Positions 34,734 through 44,529 of a stretch of DNA of 64,000 bases are shown here, in pieces. Origin of the DNA: Agrobacterium tumefaciens (GTDB lineage: Bacteria > Pseudomonadota > Alphaproteobacteria > Rhizobiales > Rhizobiaceae); assembly GCF_000834635.1 (NCBI RefSeq), contig NZ_JXQV01000017.1, forward strand, positions 1 through 64,000, read 5' to 3'. How positions within the stretch are numbered: position 1 is the stretch's first letter; every line of letters starts with the position of its first letter. The notes under the pieces were generated by a model. The model saw only the letters and a program-made list of their open reading frames with translations, ran no database searches and was not told the DNA's origin. The position numbers and the translations under genes are program-made.

Positions 34734-36044
34734 TCATCGCTTTGCGCGGGAGAGGGCAATGCGGTCCTGCATTCGATAGCCTTGAATAATGGCTGGCATG
34801 AACCACGGGTCTCCATTGTAAAACGGTACGGATGCCGGTGGTCGAAACTCGAATGGGCTGCGTGCCGCGTCCTTGCTACCAAGCAGCTTATGAGCCGCCT
34901 GCATGCCCACCCACGGAGCCCAGACCACGCCCGATCCGCAGAAACCTGTCGCGTAGACCACACCGTCCTTTTCAAAAATACGGGGCAGCATGTCACGGTT
35001 CATGGCCACATTGCCGAACCAGCTGTGCGAAAGGCTGACATGTTTGAGGTCCGGGAAAATGTCCACCATGCCACGGCGCAAAAGCAATTTTGGCGCGTCG
35101 GGATCGCCTGTGCGGGAACTGTCTCGACCGCCAAGCAGAACGCGCTTTCCGTCCGGCGTTGGGCGGTAATAGAAGCCGAGTTGCTTGCCTTCAACCAGCA
35201 TCATCTGTTTGGGCATTAGCCTTGCCATCAGTTCTGGCGGCAGTTCCTCGGTAACGATGATACGACTCCGAACCGGCACAAGGCGGCGCTGCAAGTCAGG
35301 AAGAGCCTTGTCGGTATAGCCGTTTGTGCAAGCCAGAACCTGACACGCACGAACGGTTCCAGCCTCGGTGACGACCTCGAAACCTGCGCCGGTCTTGTTC
35401 ACCGAGAGAACGCGGGTATTTGCATGAACCCCAACGCCAGAAGCCAGAGCCACCCGCAGCAACTCCGCATGGAATTTTGCCGGGTGCAGCCCGCCAATGT
35501 CCATGCGTGCCATTCCACCACGATACGAATCGGTGCCCACATACTGCTGCTGCTCGGCATAGGGCACCGCATAGGCTTCAATGCCCAGGCGCTTTGCCAG
35601 CGTTTCCGCAGACCGGGCAGTCTTCTCATACTCGTCGTGACCGATGACGCCCTTGAACTGGCCGGTCAGTTTGAAGTCGCAGTCCAGACCTTCGGTTTCT
35701 ATGAAGTCATACAGGAACTGGCGGGCTATCTTGCCCTCTTTTTCGATAGCGATCGCAACGTCTTCGCCGAAGCGTTTCGTCAGCGTGGCGTAGTCAGGAC
35801 GAATACTGCCGCTGGTGATGCCGCCATTGCGCGTGGAGGCCCCTTCGCCCGGGTTCATCGCGTCGAATGCAACAACGCTGCGACCTGCGCGGGCCAGAAC
35901 GAGACCAGCCGCCAACCCGGCATATCCCGCGCCGATAATGACGACATCAACGTGTTTGGCTAGTGGCTGCTGCGGCAAAGGTTTTACCGGTGCCGCTTCC
36001 CACCAGTAGGATGTGTTCTTGGCTGCGATTGGTGTCTGGGTCAT
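34734..36044 (-). CDS. FAD-dependent amine oxidoreductase (PuuB/DAO family)
   Basis: A 436-residue flavoenzyme of the D-amino-acid oxidase fold, close to gamma-glutamylputrescine oxidase-type proteins. The ADP-binding motif is VVIIGAGYAGLAAGLVLARAG, followed by the GEGASTRNGG loop and the C-terminal GFCGSGVVWAP motif. It probably oxidises a secondary or primary amine to an aldehyde. ATG 36044 begins the TQTP N-terminus; longer frames upstream lack support. It follows the dipeptide-type permease genes by 103 bases and is paralogous to the gene at 47688-49001. Confidence 0.88.
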   Translation of the reverse strand: MTQTPIAAKNTSYWWEAAPVKPLPQQPLAKHVDVVIIGAGYAGLAAGLVLARAGRSVVAFDAMNPGEGASTRNGGITSGSIRPDYATLTKRFGEDVAIAIEKEGKIARQFLYDFIETEGLDCDFKLTGQFKGVIGHDEYEKTARSAETLAKRLGIEAYAVPYAEQQQYVGTDSYRGGMARMDIGGLHPAKFHAELLRVALASGVGVHANTRVLSVNKTGAGFEVVTEAGTVRACQVLACTNGYTDKALPDLQRRLVPVRSRIIVTEELPPELMARLMPKQMMLVEGKQLGFYYRPTPDGKRVLLGGRDSSRTGDPDAPKLLLRRGMVDIFPDLKHVSLSHSWFGNVAMNRDMLPRIFEKDGVVYATGFCGSGVVWAPWVGMQAAHKLLGSKDAARSPFEFRPPASVPFYNGDPWFMPAIIQGYRMQDRIALSRAKR

Positions 36045-36147
36045 CAATGAAATCGTTCTCTTTTGGGCTGACAAACCGGCGTCCGCCGTGGCTATTATCG
36101 AGGTGATGTGGATCGGCTGTCTGAGCAACCGATCCATTGTGGCGGCC

Positions 36148-37023
36148 TCAGCTATCTCCGCGAACATCGAAGGCGTCGCGAAGACCATCACCGATGAAGT
36201 TGAAGCTGGTCACGGCAATCGTGATGGCGGCACCGGGAATGATGGCCAGCCAAGGTGCGCTGCTCAAATATTGCTGCGCACCGTTCAGCATGTTGCCCCA
36301 GCTTGGCAAGGGCGGCTGAATGCCGTAGCCGAGGAAACTGATATAGGCTTCCATCAGGATTGCGCGTGCCACCGTCAGCGTTGCGGCAACGATGATGGGA
36401 CCAATCGTGTTCGGCAGGATTTCGCGGAACATGATGTGCATCCCGCTCAAGCCGAGCATACGACCGGCCTGCACGAACTCCCGTTCACGCAGCGAGCGAA
36501 CCTCTGCTTCCACAATTCGTGCCACTTCCATCCAGCTGGACACAGCAATCACGACCGTAATCATCATCGGGCTTGGCTTCAATGCTGCGGCAAGAGCCAG
36601 CACCAGAAAAATCGAGGGGAATGACAGGAAGCCATCGACGGTGCGCATCAGCACCTTGCCCAGCCAACCGCCCTTATATCCGGCGATGACGCCAACGACG
36701 GTGCCGACGAATATCGACAACACCATAGCCGAAAAGCCGACAAGGAGCGAAATCCGCCCTGCCATCAAAAGACGCGCTGCGAGGTCTCGTCCCAAGGGGT
36801 CGGTGCCAAGATAGTGGCTGCCGGTAAAGGGTGGCGCGAAACGCGCGCGCAGATCGATATAAAGGCTATCATAGGGCAGCAGGTATGGGCCGATGAAACA
36901 CGCCACCGTCAAGGCAACGATCATCACCGTGCCAATCAGGGCGAGAGGATGGTTCCTGAAGCGGCGCGCAGTGCGGCTGTTCCACCAATGATCTCCGGCA
37001 GGATTTACAGCTATGGCGGTCAT
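36148..37023 (-). CDS. dppC: Dipeptide/oligopeptide-type ABC permease (DppC-like)
   Basis: A 291-residue inner-membrane permease. It has the N-terminal segment after RRFRNHPLAL, the YLGTDPLGRDLAARLL motif, and the EAA-type loop SLREREFVQAGRMLGLSG that contacts the ATPase. ATG 37023 has GGAGT at 8 bases; ATG 37029 is an alternative. It is the second permease of the peptide-type transporter. Confidence 0.9.
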   Translation of the reverse strand: MTAIAVNPAGDHWWNSRTARRFRNHPLALIGTVMIVALTVACFIGPYLLPYDSLYIDLRARFAPPFTGSHYLGTDPLGRDLAARLLMAGRISLLVGFSAMVLSIFVGTVVGVIAGYKGGWLGKVLMRTVDGFLSFPSIFLVLALAAALKPSPMMITVVIAVSSWMEVARIVEAEVRSLREREFVQAGRMLGLSGMHIMFREILPNTIGPIIVAATLTVARAILMEAYISFLGYGIQPPLPSWGNMLNGAQQYLSSAPWLAIIPGAAITIAVTSFNFIGDGLRDAFDVRGDS

Positions 37024-37059
37024 GAACATGACTCCTTCTTCAGCGTCACGAGACGCAAC

Positions 37060-38010
37060 TTAACTCAGACGGATCCGGGGATCGATGATGGCGACCGCAA
37101 CGTCAGCGATGAGATTGCCCAGGATCACAAGAATGGCCGAGAACATCAGCAACCCCATGACCACCGGGTAGTCGCTATAGCCCAGACTATCCAGAAACAG
37201 TCGGCCCATGCCCGGCCAAGTGAACACGGTTTCTGTCACCAGCGCACCCGTCAGAACGCTGGGCAATTGAACGCCTGCAAGTGTGATCATGGGCAGCAAG
37301 GCATTGCCAACAACGTGCTTCATCAGGATTCGCCGTTCGCTCAATCCTTTGGCGCGTGCCGTTGTAACAAACTCCTGGCTGATGACATCAAGCGTTGCGG
37401 AGCGCATATAGCGGCTCCAGATCGCGACATGCACCAAGGCGAGCACGATGCTTGGCAAGATCAGGTGATGGATGAAATTCAGCGCCGAACCATCGCCGAT
37501 GGTGTACATGTTGCCAGCGGGAAGCCAGCCCAGCTTCAGCGAAAAGATATAAATGCCGACAAGACCGAACCAGAAGGTCGGAATGGAAAGCGCCACCATC
37601 GAACCAATTGTCGCTGCATAGTCGAACACCGAATAGCGATGTGTTGCACCCCGAATGCCGATCCACGTGCCGAGTGCAATCGCGATGATGGTTGAGGAGC
37701 CCATCAAAAGCAGGGTCGCGAAGATATGGCGATAAATCACGTCCAGAACCGGCGCGCCATCGCGGAAGGAGTGACCCCAGTCGCCTTGCAACAGGCGCCA
37801 TCCCCAGTCGAAATACTGGATCCATAAGGGGCGATTGAGCCCGAGTTGCTCTTTCAGGCGATCAAGGTCGTCCTGCGTCATACTCGGGTCAAGCCCGAAT
37901 TGGGCCAATGGTCCGCCCGGAATGAGGTTCAGAACAACAAAGCCAATGACCGAAACAATCAAAAGCAGGATAAGGCTCTGGGAAAGCCGATTTAATAGGT
38001 AGCCGCGCAT
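37060..38010 (-). CDS. dppB: Dipeptide/oligopeptide-type ABC permease (DppB-like)
   Basis: A 316-residue permease with the N-terminal segment LNRLSQSLILLLIVSVIGF, the long periplasmic loop with LGLNRPLWIQYFDWG, and the EAA loop SQEFVTTARAKGLSERRIL. It lies 36 bases before dppC and 66 after the binding protein on the reverse strand. Family members carry peptides but also opines, polyamine conjugates and sugars. Confidence 0.9.
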   Translation of the reverse strand: MRGYLLNRLSQSLILLLIVSVIGFVVLNLIPGGPLAQFGLDPSMTQDDLDRLKEQLGLNRPLWIQYFDWGWRLLQGDWGHSFRDGAPVLDVIYRHIFATLLLMGSSTIIAIALGTWIGIRGATHRYSVFDYAATIGSMVALSIPTFWFGLVGIYIFSLKLGWLPAGNMYTIGDGSALNFIHHLILPSIVLALVHVAIWSRYMRSATLDVISQEFVTTARAKGLSERRILMKHVVGNALLPMITLAGVQLPSVLTGALVTETVFTWPGMGRLFLDSLGYSDYPVVMGLLMFSAILVILGNLIADVAVAIIDPRIRLS

Positions 38011-38076
38011 TCAGCTCTCCTCATGACAGCGTCAGGTATGGGCCGCCGCCGCAATATGCGACGGCGGGGGAGAAGG

Positions 38077-39747
38077 TCAGCCTTTCCAGTTCCAGCTGGC
38101 CGCATGCCAGGATGCCGTGCGGGTGTTGGAATTCTGCACGAAGCCGTCGAGGCGTCCCTTGCGGCCAACAACATAGGTCGCAGCGAAGAGGGGCAGGAAT
38201 GGCAGATCCTGACGGACGATTTCCTGCACTTCGAAGTAAATGGCCTTGCGTGCTTCCGGATCGAATGTGCGCGCGCCCTTCTCAAGCAGGGCATCGACCT
38301 TGGGGTTGGAATATTGCCCGGTGTTGGAGCCTTTTCCACCCTTGGCGACGATTGCCTTGGTGTGCAGACGGTTGGTCACATCTGGGTCGGCCGCAATGAG
38401 ATAGCTCACGGCAGAGATGGCAGAGTCGAACTGTGATTTGAGCCAGAAATCACCAAACATGACCGCAGATGGCAGGTTGGAGATTTTCATCTCGACACCG
38501 ATCTCGGCAAATGTCTGCTGCAGAAACTGCTGCACCTGTTCGCGCAGATTGTTGCCCGATGTCGTTGAGTTGTTGAATGACAACCGCACGCCGTCCTTTG
38601 CGCGAATACCATCTGAACCCGGCGCCCAGCCTGCGTCATCAAGCAGTTTGCGCGCCTTGTCGAGATTGTAGCTCTGCTTTGGCAGGTTGGGGTTATAATA
38701 ACGCGATTGCTGCGGCATGAAGGTTTCGGTCAGCGTGCCGACACCGTAATAGATCTGGTTGATGATGGCATCACGATCCATGGCCGCATAGAGAGCCTGC
38801 CGCACCGCCGGATCTTTGAACTGGGGTCTTTCGAGGTTGAGAAAGATCGACTCCACCGATCCGCCAAGCTCAAGTGTGACGGTCCGATCCGGCAGCGTCT
38901 TGGCTTCTTCGTAATGGTCGGCGTTGATATAGGCCTGGTCGACAAGGTCGATATCGCCGCTTTTGAACTGCGTGTATAGCACGGTCATGTCGGGAATGTA
39001 CTTGAAGACCAACCGCTCAATATATGGGCCTTCACCCACATAGTCTGTGTTTGCAACCAGCTCGATATGGTCGCCCGCCGTGCGTTTTTCCCATTTGAAT
39101 GCGCCCGTTCCAACAGGTGCCTGATTGAACGCTGCAGTATTCGGATCAGCTTCCTTCTCCAGAATATGCTTCGGCACCATGAATGTTTCTGCAAGGAACG
39201 ACAGGTATGGGGCAAAAACGCTCTCCATCCGCCATGTCAGCTCTGTCGGAGAAACGACTTTGATATCGCGGACCAGAGAATGCCCGCCGGTGCGCCATGC
39301 GCGGAAGCCGGGCTTGGTGATGAGTTCGATGGTGAACTTCACATCTTCGGCGGTGAAAGGCTTGCCGTCGTGCCAGCGAACGTCGTCACGCAGGCGAATG
39401 CGCCACTCCAGACCGTCTTTCGAAATGCCGCCATTGGCCTCCGTCGGTACTTCGGCGGCGAGATTTGGCGTGAGTACGCCCTTGGGATCGATACGGAAAA
39501 GCGCATCGAAGAGAGAGAAATGGAGCGCGTCGTCAACTTCAATGTGCGGCATCAGCGGATTGAAGACGGTCGGTTCCTGGGAAAGACCCACGACCACACG
39601 GCCAGCCGGCTTCTTGTCGCTCCCCGCAGCAAAGGCTGGTTTGCCGAGCAGGTTCGGCGCAACCAACGTTGCGAGACCGCCCGCGGCCATCAATCGCAAG
39701 GCGTCGCGGCGTGAAAAGCTCGATGTATTTGCAAGATCCTCGGTCAT
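38077..39747 (-). CDS. Tat-exported peptide-type ABC substrate-binding protein
   Basis: A 556-residue SBP_bac_5 receptor. The signal is twin-arginine type (FSRRDALRLMAAGG, then ATLVAPNLL, cleavage near AFA-AGS). Cluster C features include WRIRLRDDVRWHDGKPFTAE, TGAFKWEKRTAGD and VRQALYAAMDRDAI. GGGGAATAATA precedes the ATG at 39747; upstream codons to 39798 would overlap the ATPase gene. Ligand is unknown; the enzymes in the run suggest an amino compound. Confidence 0.92.
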   Translation of the reverse strand: MTEDLANTSSFSRRDALRLMAAGGLATLVAPNLLGKPAFAAGSDKKPAGRVVVGLSQEPTVFNPLMPHIEVDDALHFSLFDALFRIDPKGVLTPNLAAEVPTEANGGISKDGLEWRIRLRDDVRWHDGKPFTAEDVKFTIELITKPGFRAWRTGGHSLVRDIKVVSPTELTWRMESVFAPYLSFLAETFMVPKHILEKEADPNTAAFNQAPVGTGAFKWEKRTAGDHIELVANTDYVGEGPYIERLVFKYIPDMTVLYTQFKSGDIDLVDQAYINADHYEEAKTLPDRTVTLELGGSVESIFLNLERPQFKDPAVRQALYAAMDRDAIINQIYYGVGTLTETFMPQQSRYYNPNLPKQSYNLDKARKLLDDAGWAPGSDGIRAKDGVRLSFNNSTTSGNNLREQVQQFLQQTFAEIGVEMKISNLPSAVMFGDFWLKSQFDSAISAVSYLIAADPDVTNRLHTKAIVAKGGKGSNTGQYSNPKVDALLEKGARTFDPEARKAIYFEVQEIVRQDLPFLPLFAATYVVGRKGRLDGFVQNSNTRTASWHAASWNWKG

Positions 39748-39781
39748 TATTATTCCCCTTCTGGCGATTTTTCGCCGTTGC

Positions 39782-41443
39782 TTAATGGCTTGCAGCATTC
39801 GTCCGGACGTCTGGACGTTCTCCTGGAATTGCGGCCACGAGTTCGCGCGTGTAGGCCGATTGCGGGTTCAGGAAAATTTGAGATGGCGGGCCGTGTTCAA
39901 CGATCCGTCCTTTTTGCATCACGGCAATCTCGTCACAGATCTGACTTGCCACGCGAAGATCATGCGTGATGAAAATCATGGAGACGCCCGTCTCGCGTTG
40001 AATCTGGTCCAGCAGTTTGAGAATTTGTGCCTGGATGGACACGTCCAGAGCTGAAACAGCCTCGTCGGCAATCAGCAATTTCGGTTTGAACATCAAAGCG
40101 CGGGCAATGCCGACACGTTGGCGCTGACCACCGGAAAATTCGTGCGGATAACGGTCGAAGGCACCGGCATCGAGGCCCACATGCGATAGCAGCGCCCGCG
40201 CTTCTGCGCTCGCCTGTTTGTAAGATGTGCCATGGGCAACGGGCCCGACGGTCAGAATTTGCCCAATCGTCGAGCGTGGGTTGAGCGACGCGAAAGGGTC
40301 CTGGAAGATCATCTGGATATGGGGCCGCAGCGGCCGAAAGCTCGTCTCTGAAAGCTTGGCAATGTCATTGCCTTCAAACAGGATGCGACCGGCATCACTG
40401 TCCTGTAGCTTTATCAGCAGCTTTCCGACTGAGGACTTTCCAGAACCACTTTCCCCGACAATGCCGAGTGTGCGTCTCTGTATCAGGTTAAACGAAACGT
40501 CGGCGACGGCAGGCACGATACGCTGGCTGCCAAACAGCGCGCTGCCGCTCCGGTAGGTTTTGACCAGCCCTTCGATTTTCAAGATCGTGTTTTGGCTGAC
40601 CTTGGCACCAGGATTTCTATCTTCGCCCGTCAAACGCGGAACGGCTGCAATCAGGCGCTTTGTGTAGGGATGAGCAGGCGATTTCAGAACCTGTTCGGCG
40701 CTTCCCTGTTCAACGATGCGCCCTTTTTCCATCACAACGACGCTGTCTGCGATTTCCGCGACCACGCCAAAATCATGGGTAATGAACATCACACTCATGC
40801 CCTTGCGGCGTTGTATGTCATTGATGAGTTTGAGGATTTGCGCTTGCGTCGTCACATCAAGCGCTGTTGTCGGCTCATCCGCGATCAGCACTTTCGGCTC
40901 AAGCGCCAGCGCCATGGCAATCATCACGCGCTGGCGCTGGCCGCCGGACAATCGGAACGGATACTGGAAATACATAAGCTGTGGATCGGGCAGGCCGACC
41001 TCATTCAACAATTCGATGGCCCGCTCGCGCCGGGATGCCTTGCTGCCTACACCATGGGCCGCCATCGCTTCGATGATCTGATCGCCCACCGTCATCAGCG
41101 GGTTGAGTGCAGAGAGCGGATCCTGAAAGATCATCGATACGGCCCGGCCGCGCATATCCTGAAGCGTTTTGAGCGAGGCGCCCACCAGTGATGTGTCTTC
41201 AAGGTGGATCGAACCCGATGAAACCTGAAAGACCTTGGGCAGGAGGCCCATGATCGTGTTTGCGGTTACAGACTTGCCGGAGCCGGATTCTCCAATGATG
41301 CAGAGAATTTGTCCTCGCTGAAGATCAAACGATATGTCTTCCACCGCATGTGTTCGCTCCATGCCGCTTGGCAAAGCCACAGTCAAACCGCGCACTGAAA
41401 GTACCGCTTCGTTTAATGTCGCAGGTTCAAGTCTTGCGGCCAT
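39782..41443 (-). CDS. Fused dipeptide-type ABC ATP-binding protein (DppD-DppF)
   Basis: A 553-residue protein with two complete ATPase domains, as in fused DppDF proteins of rhizobia. Domain 1 has [31 protein letters not shown] and [12 protein letters not shown]; domain 2 has [29 protein letters not shown] and [12 protein letters not shown] (Ala instead of Pro, a common variant). GAGAGGTATCTCC precedes ATG 41443. It is the first gene of the reverse-strand run that reaches to 30361, and it diverges from the GntR regulator. Confidence 0.92.
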   Translation of the reverse strand: MAARLEPATLNEAVLSVRGLTVALPSGMERTHAVEDISFDLQRGQILCIIGESGSGKSVTANTIMGLLPKVFQVSSGSIHLEDTSLVGASLKTLQDMRGRAVSMIFQDPLSALNPLMTVGDQIIEAMAAHGVGSKASRRERAIELLNEVGLPDPQLMYFQYPFRLSGGQRQRVMIAMALALEPKVLIADEPTTALDVTTQAQILKLINDIQRRKGMSVMFITHDFGVVAEIADSVVVMEKGRIVEQGSAEQVLKSPAHPYTKRLIAAVPRLTGEDRNPGAKVSQNTILKIEGLVKTYRSGSALFGSQRIVPAVADVSFNLIQRRTLGIVGESGSGKSSVGKLLIKLQDSDAGRILFEGNDIAKLSETSFRPLRPHIQMIFQDPFASLNPRSTIGQILTVGPVAHGTSYKQASAEARALLSHVGLDAGAFDRYPHEFSGGQRQRVGIARALMFKPKLLIADEAVSALDVSIQAQILKLLDQIQRETGVSMIFITHDLRVASQICDEIAVMQKGRIVEHGPPSQIFLNPQSAYTRELVAAIPGERPDVRTNAASH

Positions 41444-41573
41444 GGAGATACCTCTCTTCAACAGTCTCTGGTTCGGCAGCGGATTGGATTACTGTTTGAC
41501 GGCACGTCTTTTTCGACGCTTTCCTGGAAGTCGCGCTACTTCGCACTTCCATTTCGCAATCACGGTCGCTCTA

Positions 41574-41583
41574 AACCAATTTG
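41574..41583 (+). promoter_or_regulatory. Extra half-site of the GntR-type operator
   Basis: AACCAATTTG here is the exact reverse complement of CAAATTGGTT at 41639-41648, which is part of the 28-base operator. It lies between the two divergent starts and may extend the regulator's contact with the dpp promoter. Confidence 0.45.
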
Positions 41584-41620
41584 CATTCTTTCGCTGTCCA
41601 ATATAGGATTGGTCTTTGAG

Positions 41621-41648
41621 ATTGGTGTCAATCCAGATCAAATTGGTT
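41621..41648 (-). promoter_or_regulatory. GntR-type operator copy 1 (dpp operon / regulator)
   Basis: On the reverse strand this 28-base element begins AACCAATTTGATCTGG and ends ATTGACACCAAT. It matches the element at 42518-42545 in 26 of 28 bases, the only difference being GG against CC in the centre. It contains CAAT-N9-ATTG and ATTG-N4-CAAT dyads. It lies 24 bases before the GntR gene and 178 bases from the dpp ATPase start, so it probably controls both. Confidence 0.75.
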
Positions 41649-41671
41649 GTCAAAATATTTTGTGAGAAGCC

Positions 41672-42337
41672 ATGACAGTGGTGTTGAAAGATTTCATCGA
41701 GGCCGAAGGTCTGGAGCCGGGAGACCGGCTACCCCCGGAACGGGATCTGGCAGTCAAGCTGGGCATTCCACGCACCGCGTTGCGGCGGATGCTTGCCGAC
41801 CTGGAAAAAGACGGACGCCTTATCCGGCATGTCGGAAGAGGCACGTTCATCGCTGGCAATGGCGTAAGCTCGTCTGCACTGCGCCAGCCTCATGGTGGTG
41901 CGATTGACGGTTTGAGGACCTATCCAGCTGAGGTTTTCGAAGCGCGGCTCATATTGGAGCCCCGGATCGCAGGTCTGGCGGCGCTGAGAGCGACGCGGCA
42001 GGAGATTGACGAGCTGCAGAAGTCGATTGACCGGACCAGAACGGCCCAAACCCATGCAGAATTTGAGAAATGGGACGCTGTCTTCCACCGAATCATCGTC
42101 CAATGCGCCCGAAACGGGCTGCTGGAATCGCTCTATGAGAGCATCCACGCCGTCAGGTCGGGCAAACTCTGGGGCAAGATGAAGGAGCAGTCACTCAGCC
42201 CTGAACGCATCGCCGCCTATACGGCCAAGCATGTTGCGATCCTCGATGCGATCAAGGATCGCAACAGCAAGGAAGCAGAAACGCACATGTATGACCACAT
42301 CGTCGATGCGCGCACAAACACGCTCGGCCCGAGTTAA
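41672..42337 (+). CDS. GntR-family (FCD) transcriptional regulator
   Basis: A 221-residue regulator. The winged helix begins almost at the start (LEPGDRLPPERDLAVKLG, PRTALRRMLADLEKDG, then the wing HVGRGTFIAG), and the C-terminal FCD domain has the ligand histidines in DAVFHRIIV, TAKHVAIL and HMYDHIVDA. GAGAAG precedes ATG 41672. It lies between the divergent dpp run and the gabD unit, and a shared 28-base element precedes both. It is therefore the likely regulator of the whole amine/peptide catabolic cluster. Confidence 0.9.
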   Translation: MTVVLKDFIEAEGLEPGDRLPPERDLAVKLGIPRTALRRMLADLEKDGRLIRHVGRGTFIAGNGVSSSALRQPHGGAIDGLRTYPAEVFEARLILEPRIAGLAALRATRQEIDELQKSIDRTRTAQTHAEFEKWDAVFHRIIVQCARNGLLESLYESIHAVRSGKLWGKMKEQSLSPERIAAYTAKHVAILDAIKDRNSKEAETHMYDHIVDARTNTLGPS

Positions 42338-42517
42338 GAACGACAAGGCAGCGCTTGGGGAACCGAACGCTTTGGTTGCTCGCACTGGTTGGGGATGCGG
42401 AACGCTGCCTTAAAAAGCATCGGGCGAGTGTGGCGAGGTCCGTTTTTATCCCTTGCATTTGGCCATGCTCACTTAGCGATGCATATAAATCTATCCCTCT
42501 GCCAAAATTTATATCGC

Positions 42518-42545
42518 AACCAATTTGATCTCCATTGACACCAAT
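42518..42545 (+). promoter_or_regulatory. GntR-type operator copy 2 (gabD unit)
   Basis: The element begins AACCAATTTGATCTCC and ends ATTGACACCAAT, 52 bases before the gabD start. It is the inverted near-identical partner of 41621-41648. Two copies of such length in opposite orientation, each facing its own promoter, strongly suggest one regulator for both units. Confidence 0.75.
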
Positions 42546-42548
42546 GAC

Positions 42549-42592
42549 GTTACCAATCCAGTATTGATCTCATGTCAATTAATGTTGGTAAC
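42549..42592 (+). promoter_or_regulatory. Second inverted repeat before gabD
   Basis: GTTACCAA (42549-42556) and TTGGTAAC (42585-42592) are perfect 8-bp complementary arms 28 bases apart. The second arm ends 5 bases before the start codon. The ACCAA/TTGGT core is shared with the 28-base operator, so it may be a further binding site or an mRNA stem covering the start. Confidence 0.5.
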
Positions 42593-42597
42593 CAGCC

Positions 42598-44103
42598 ATG
42601 CCGAGTGTAAAAATCAATCCTGCAGATGAACAAAATCCCGGTGCCGATTTGGGCGCTGCGGCCATTGTCAGCCGTGCACCCACCCAACTCTTTATCGGCG
42701 GTGAATGGGTCTCCGCTGCAAATCGCCAGACCTTCGATGTGATTGATCCTTCCACCGAAGCTGTCATCGCCACGGTTTGCGATGGTGAGGTTCAGGATGC
42801 TATAGCGGCTGTCGATGCCGCGCATGCTGCATCCAAAGGCTGGAAAGCCACATCTGCGCGGCAGCGCTCAGATATTTTGATGAAATGCTTCCACCTCATG
42901 CTCGAACATGCGGACTGGCTGGCAAAACTGATCACGATAGAGAACGGCAAGGCCCTTCCGGATGCAAAGTCCGAGGTCACTTACGCTGCCGAATTCTTCA
43001 GATGGTATGCCGAGGAGGCCGTGAGGTCATCCGGCGAGTTCGGTGCCGCCCCATCGGGTAGCAATCATATCATCGTCAGCCATGAGCCGATGGGTATTGC
43101 CGTGCTGGTCACGCCCTGGAACTTCCCGGCAGCCATGGCCACCCGCAAAATGGCCCCAGCTCTGGCGGCCGGTTGCACCTGCATCCTCAAGCCAGCAGCA
43201 GAGACACCTCTGACCGCGCTGGCAATCGGGGAGATCATGAAGCAGGCTGGCGCTCCGGCCGGCGTGGTGAATATCGTCACGACAAAGAATGCAGGGCCTG
43301 TTGTCAGCGCCATGTTGCATGATGAGCGCGTGCGCAAGCTTTCCTTCACGGGCTCGACCGGTGTCGGCAGAACCCTTCTGCGAGAGGCGGCAGATCAGGT
43401 TATCAGTTGTTCGATGGAGTTGGGCGGCAACGCGCCATTCATCGTTTTCGATGATGCCGATCTGGAAGCCGCGGTTGCGGGCGCAATGGTCGCCAAGATG
43501 CGAAATGGCGGCGAAGCCTGCACGGCTGCCAACCGTTTCTATGTGCAAAAAGGAATTGCAGCCGACTTTACCCGGCGGCTTGCCGAGGAAATGAGTGCGC
43601 TCACAGTCGGCCCCGGCTTGGAGCCCGGCACTCAACTTGGGCCGCTCATCACACGCGCCGCCGTCGAAAAGGTCGGACGACTGGTCGATGACGCTCTTGC
43701 CAAGGGTGCATCGCTCATGACGGGCGGCAACAGGCTGAACGGCGATGGCTTCTACTATCCGCCAACTGTCCTTTCCAACGTCTCGGCAGATGCAGACATG
43801 CTTTCCGAAGAAATTTTTGGCCCTGTCGCGCCGGTCATCCAGTTTGAAACGGAAGATGATGTCGTCGCACTGGCAAACAACACCGAATACGGGCTGGTTT
43901 CCTACGTATTTAGCGGAAATCTCAAGCGCGCCCTCGCTGTCGCCGGTCGCCTTGAAAGTGGCATGGTGGGCATCAACCGTGGCGTCGTGTCCGATGCTGC
44001 AGCACCATTCGGCGGCGCAAAGCAGAGCGGGCTGGGCCGTGAAGGCAGCCACCATGGCATGCTGGAATATCTCGAGACCAAATACGTCGCCGTCAGCTGG
44101 TAG
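42598..44103 (+). CDS. gabD: NAD(P)-dependent aldehyde dehydrogenase (GabD type)
   Basis: A 501-residue aldehyde dehydrogenase nearest succinate-semialdehyde dehydrogenase. It has the TPWNFPAAMATRKMAPALAAG segment, FTGSTGVGRTLL, the catalytic Glu in MELGGNAPF and catalytic Cys in NGGEACTAANRF. The C-terminal GINRGVVSDAAAPFGG motif is typical. It likely oxidises the aldehyde made by a flavin amine oxidase to an acid. The start has no clear ribosome site; an inverted repeat abuts it. The cupin gene follows after 53 bases. A paralogue lies at 60357-61844. Confidence 0.92.
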   Translation: MPSVKINPADEQNPGADLGAAAIVSRAPTQLFIGGEWVSAANRQTFDVIDPSTEAVIATVCDGEVQDAIAAVDAAHAASKGWKATSARQRSDILMKCFHLMLEHADWLAKLITIENGKALPDAKSEVTYAAEFFRWYAEEAVRSSGEFGAAPSGSNHIIVSHEPMGIAVLVTPWNFPAAMATRKMAPALAAGCTCILKPAAETPLTALAIGEIMKQAGAPAGVVNIVTTKNAGPVVSAMLHDERVRKLSFTGSTGVGRTLLREAADQVISCSMELGGNAPFIVFDDADLEAAVAGAMVAKMRNGGEACTAANRFYVQKGIAADFTRRLAEEMSALTVGPGLEPGTQLGPLITRAAVEKVGRLVDDALAKGASLMTGGNRLNGDGFYYPPTVLSNVSADADMLSEEIFGPVAPVIQFETEDDVVALANNTEYGLVSYVFSGNLKRALAVAGRLESGMVGINRGVVSDAAAPFGGAKQSGLGREGSHHGMLEYLETKYVAVSW

Positions 44104-44156
44104 GCGAGGCGCTTCGCCTCCCAAGCCAAAATATTTTCACATGACCGGAGAGTTAC

Positions 44157-44510
44157 ATGTCACTTCTGAAAACAATCGATCCCAACCCAACATTTGAACC
44201 CAGACACTCGAACCCGGCGCCAGAGCGTCTGATTTCCGGCAACCCAGCCCTCAAGACCTGGGCGCAGGACAGCGCGAAAGATGGCAAGGTCGATACCGGC
44301 GTCTGGGAAGCAACGCCCGGCGAAACCCATTCCATCAAAGGCGAAACCTTCGAATTCTGCCACATCCTTCAGGGCGTTATCGAGTTGACGGAAAACGGCA
44401 AGGAGCCTGTGGTTTACAAGGCTGGCGACAGCTTTGTCATGAAGCCAGGCTATGTCGGCGTCTGGAAGACGATCGAAACAGTTCGCAAAATCTATGTGAC
44501 AGTTGCCTGA
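44157..44510 (+). CDS. Small cupin protein (COG3450 type)
   Basis: A 117-residue single-domain cupin: WEATPGETHSIKGETFEFCHILQG and then GKEPVVYKAGDSFVMKPGYVG, the two conserved cupin motifs, with a Trp-rich C-terminus. Proteins of this type often sit beside amine or amino-acid catabolic genes, but their reaction is generally unknown. It follows gabD and a small hairpin (GAGGCG-CTT-CGCCTC, 44106-44120), and GGAG lies 7-10 bases before the ATG. Confidence 0.8.
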   Translation: MSLLKTIDPNPTFEPRHSNPAPERLISGNPALKTWAQDSAKDGKVDTGVWEATPGETHSIKGETFEFCHILQGVIELTENGKEPVVYKAGDSFVMKPGYVGVWKTIETVRKIYVTVA

Positions 44511-44529
44511 TCAGGTGCAAAAACGATGG

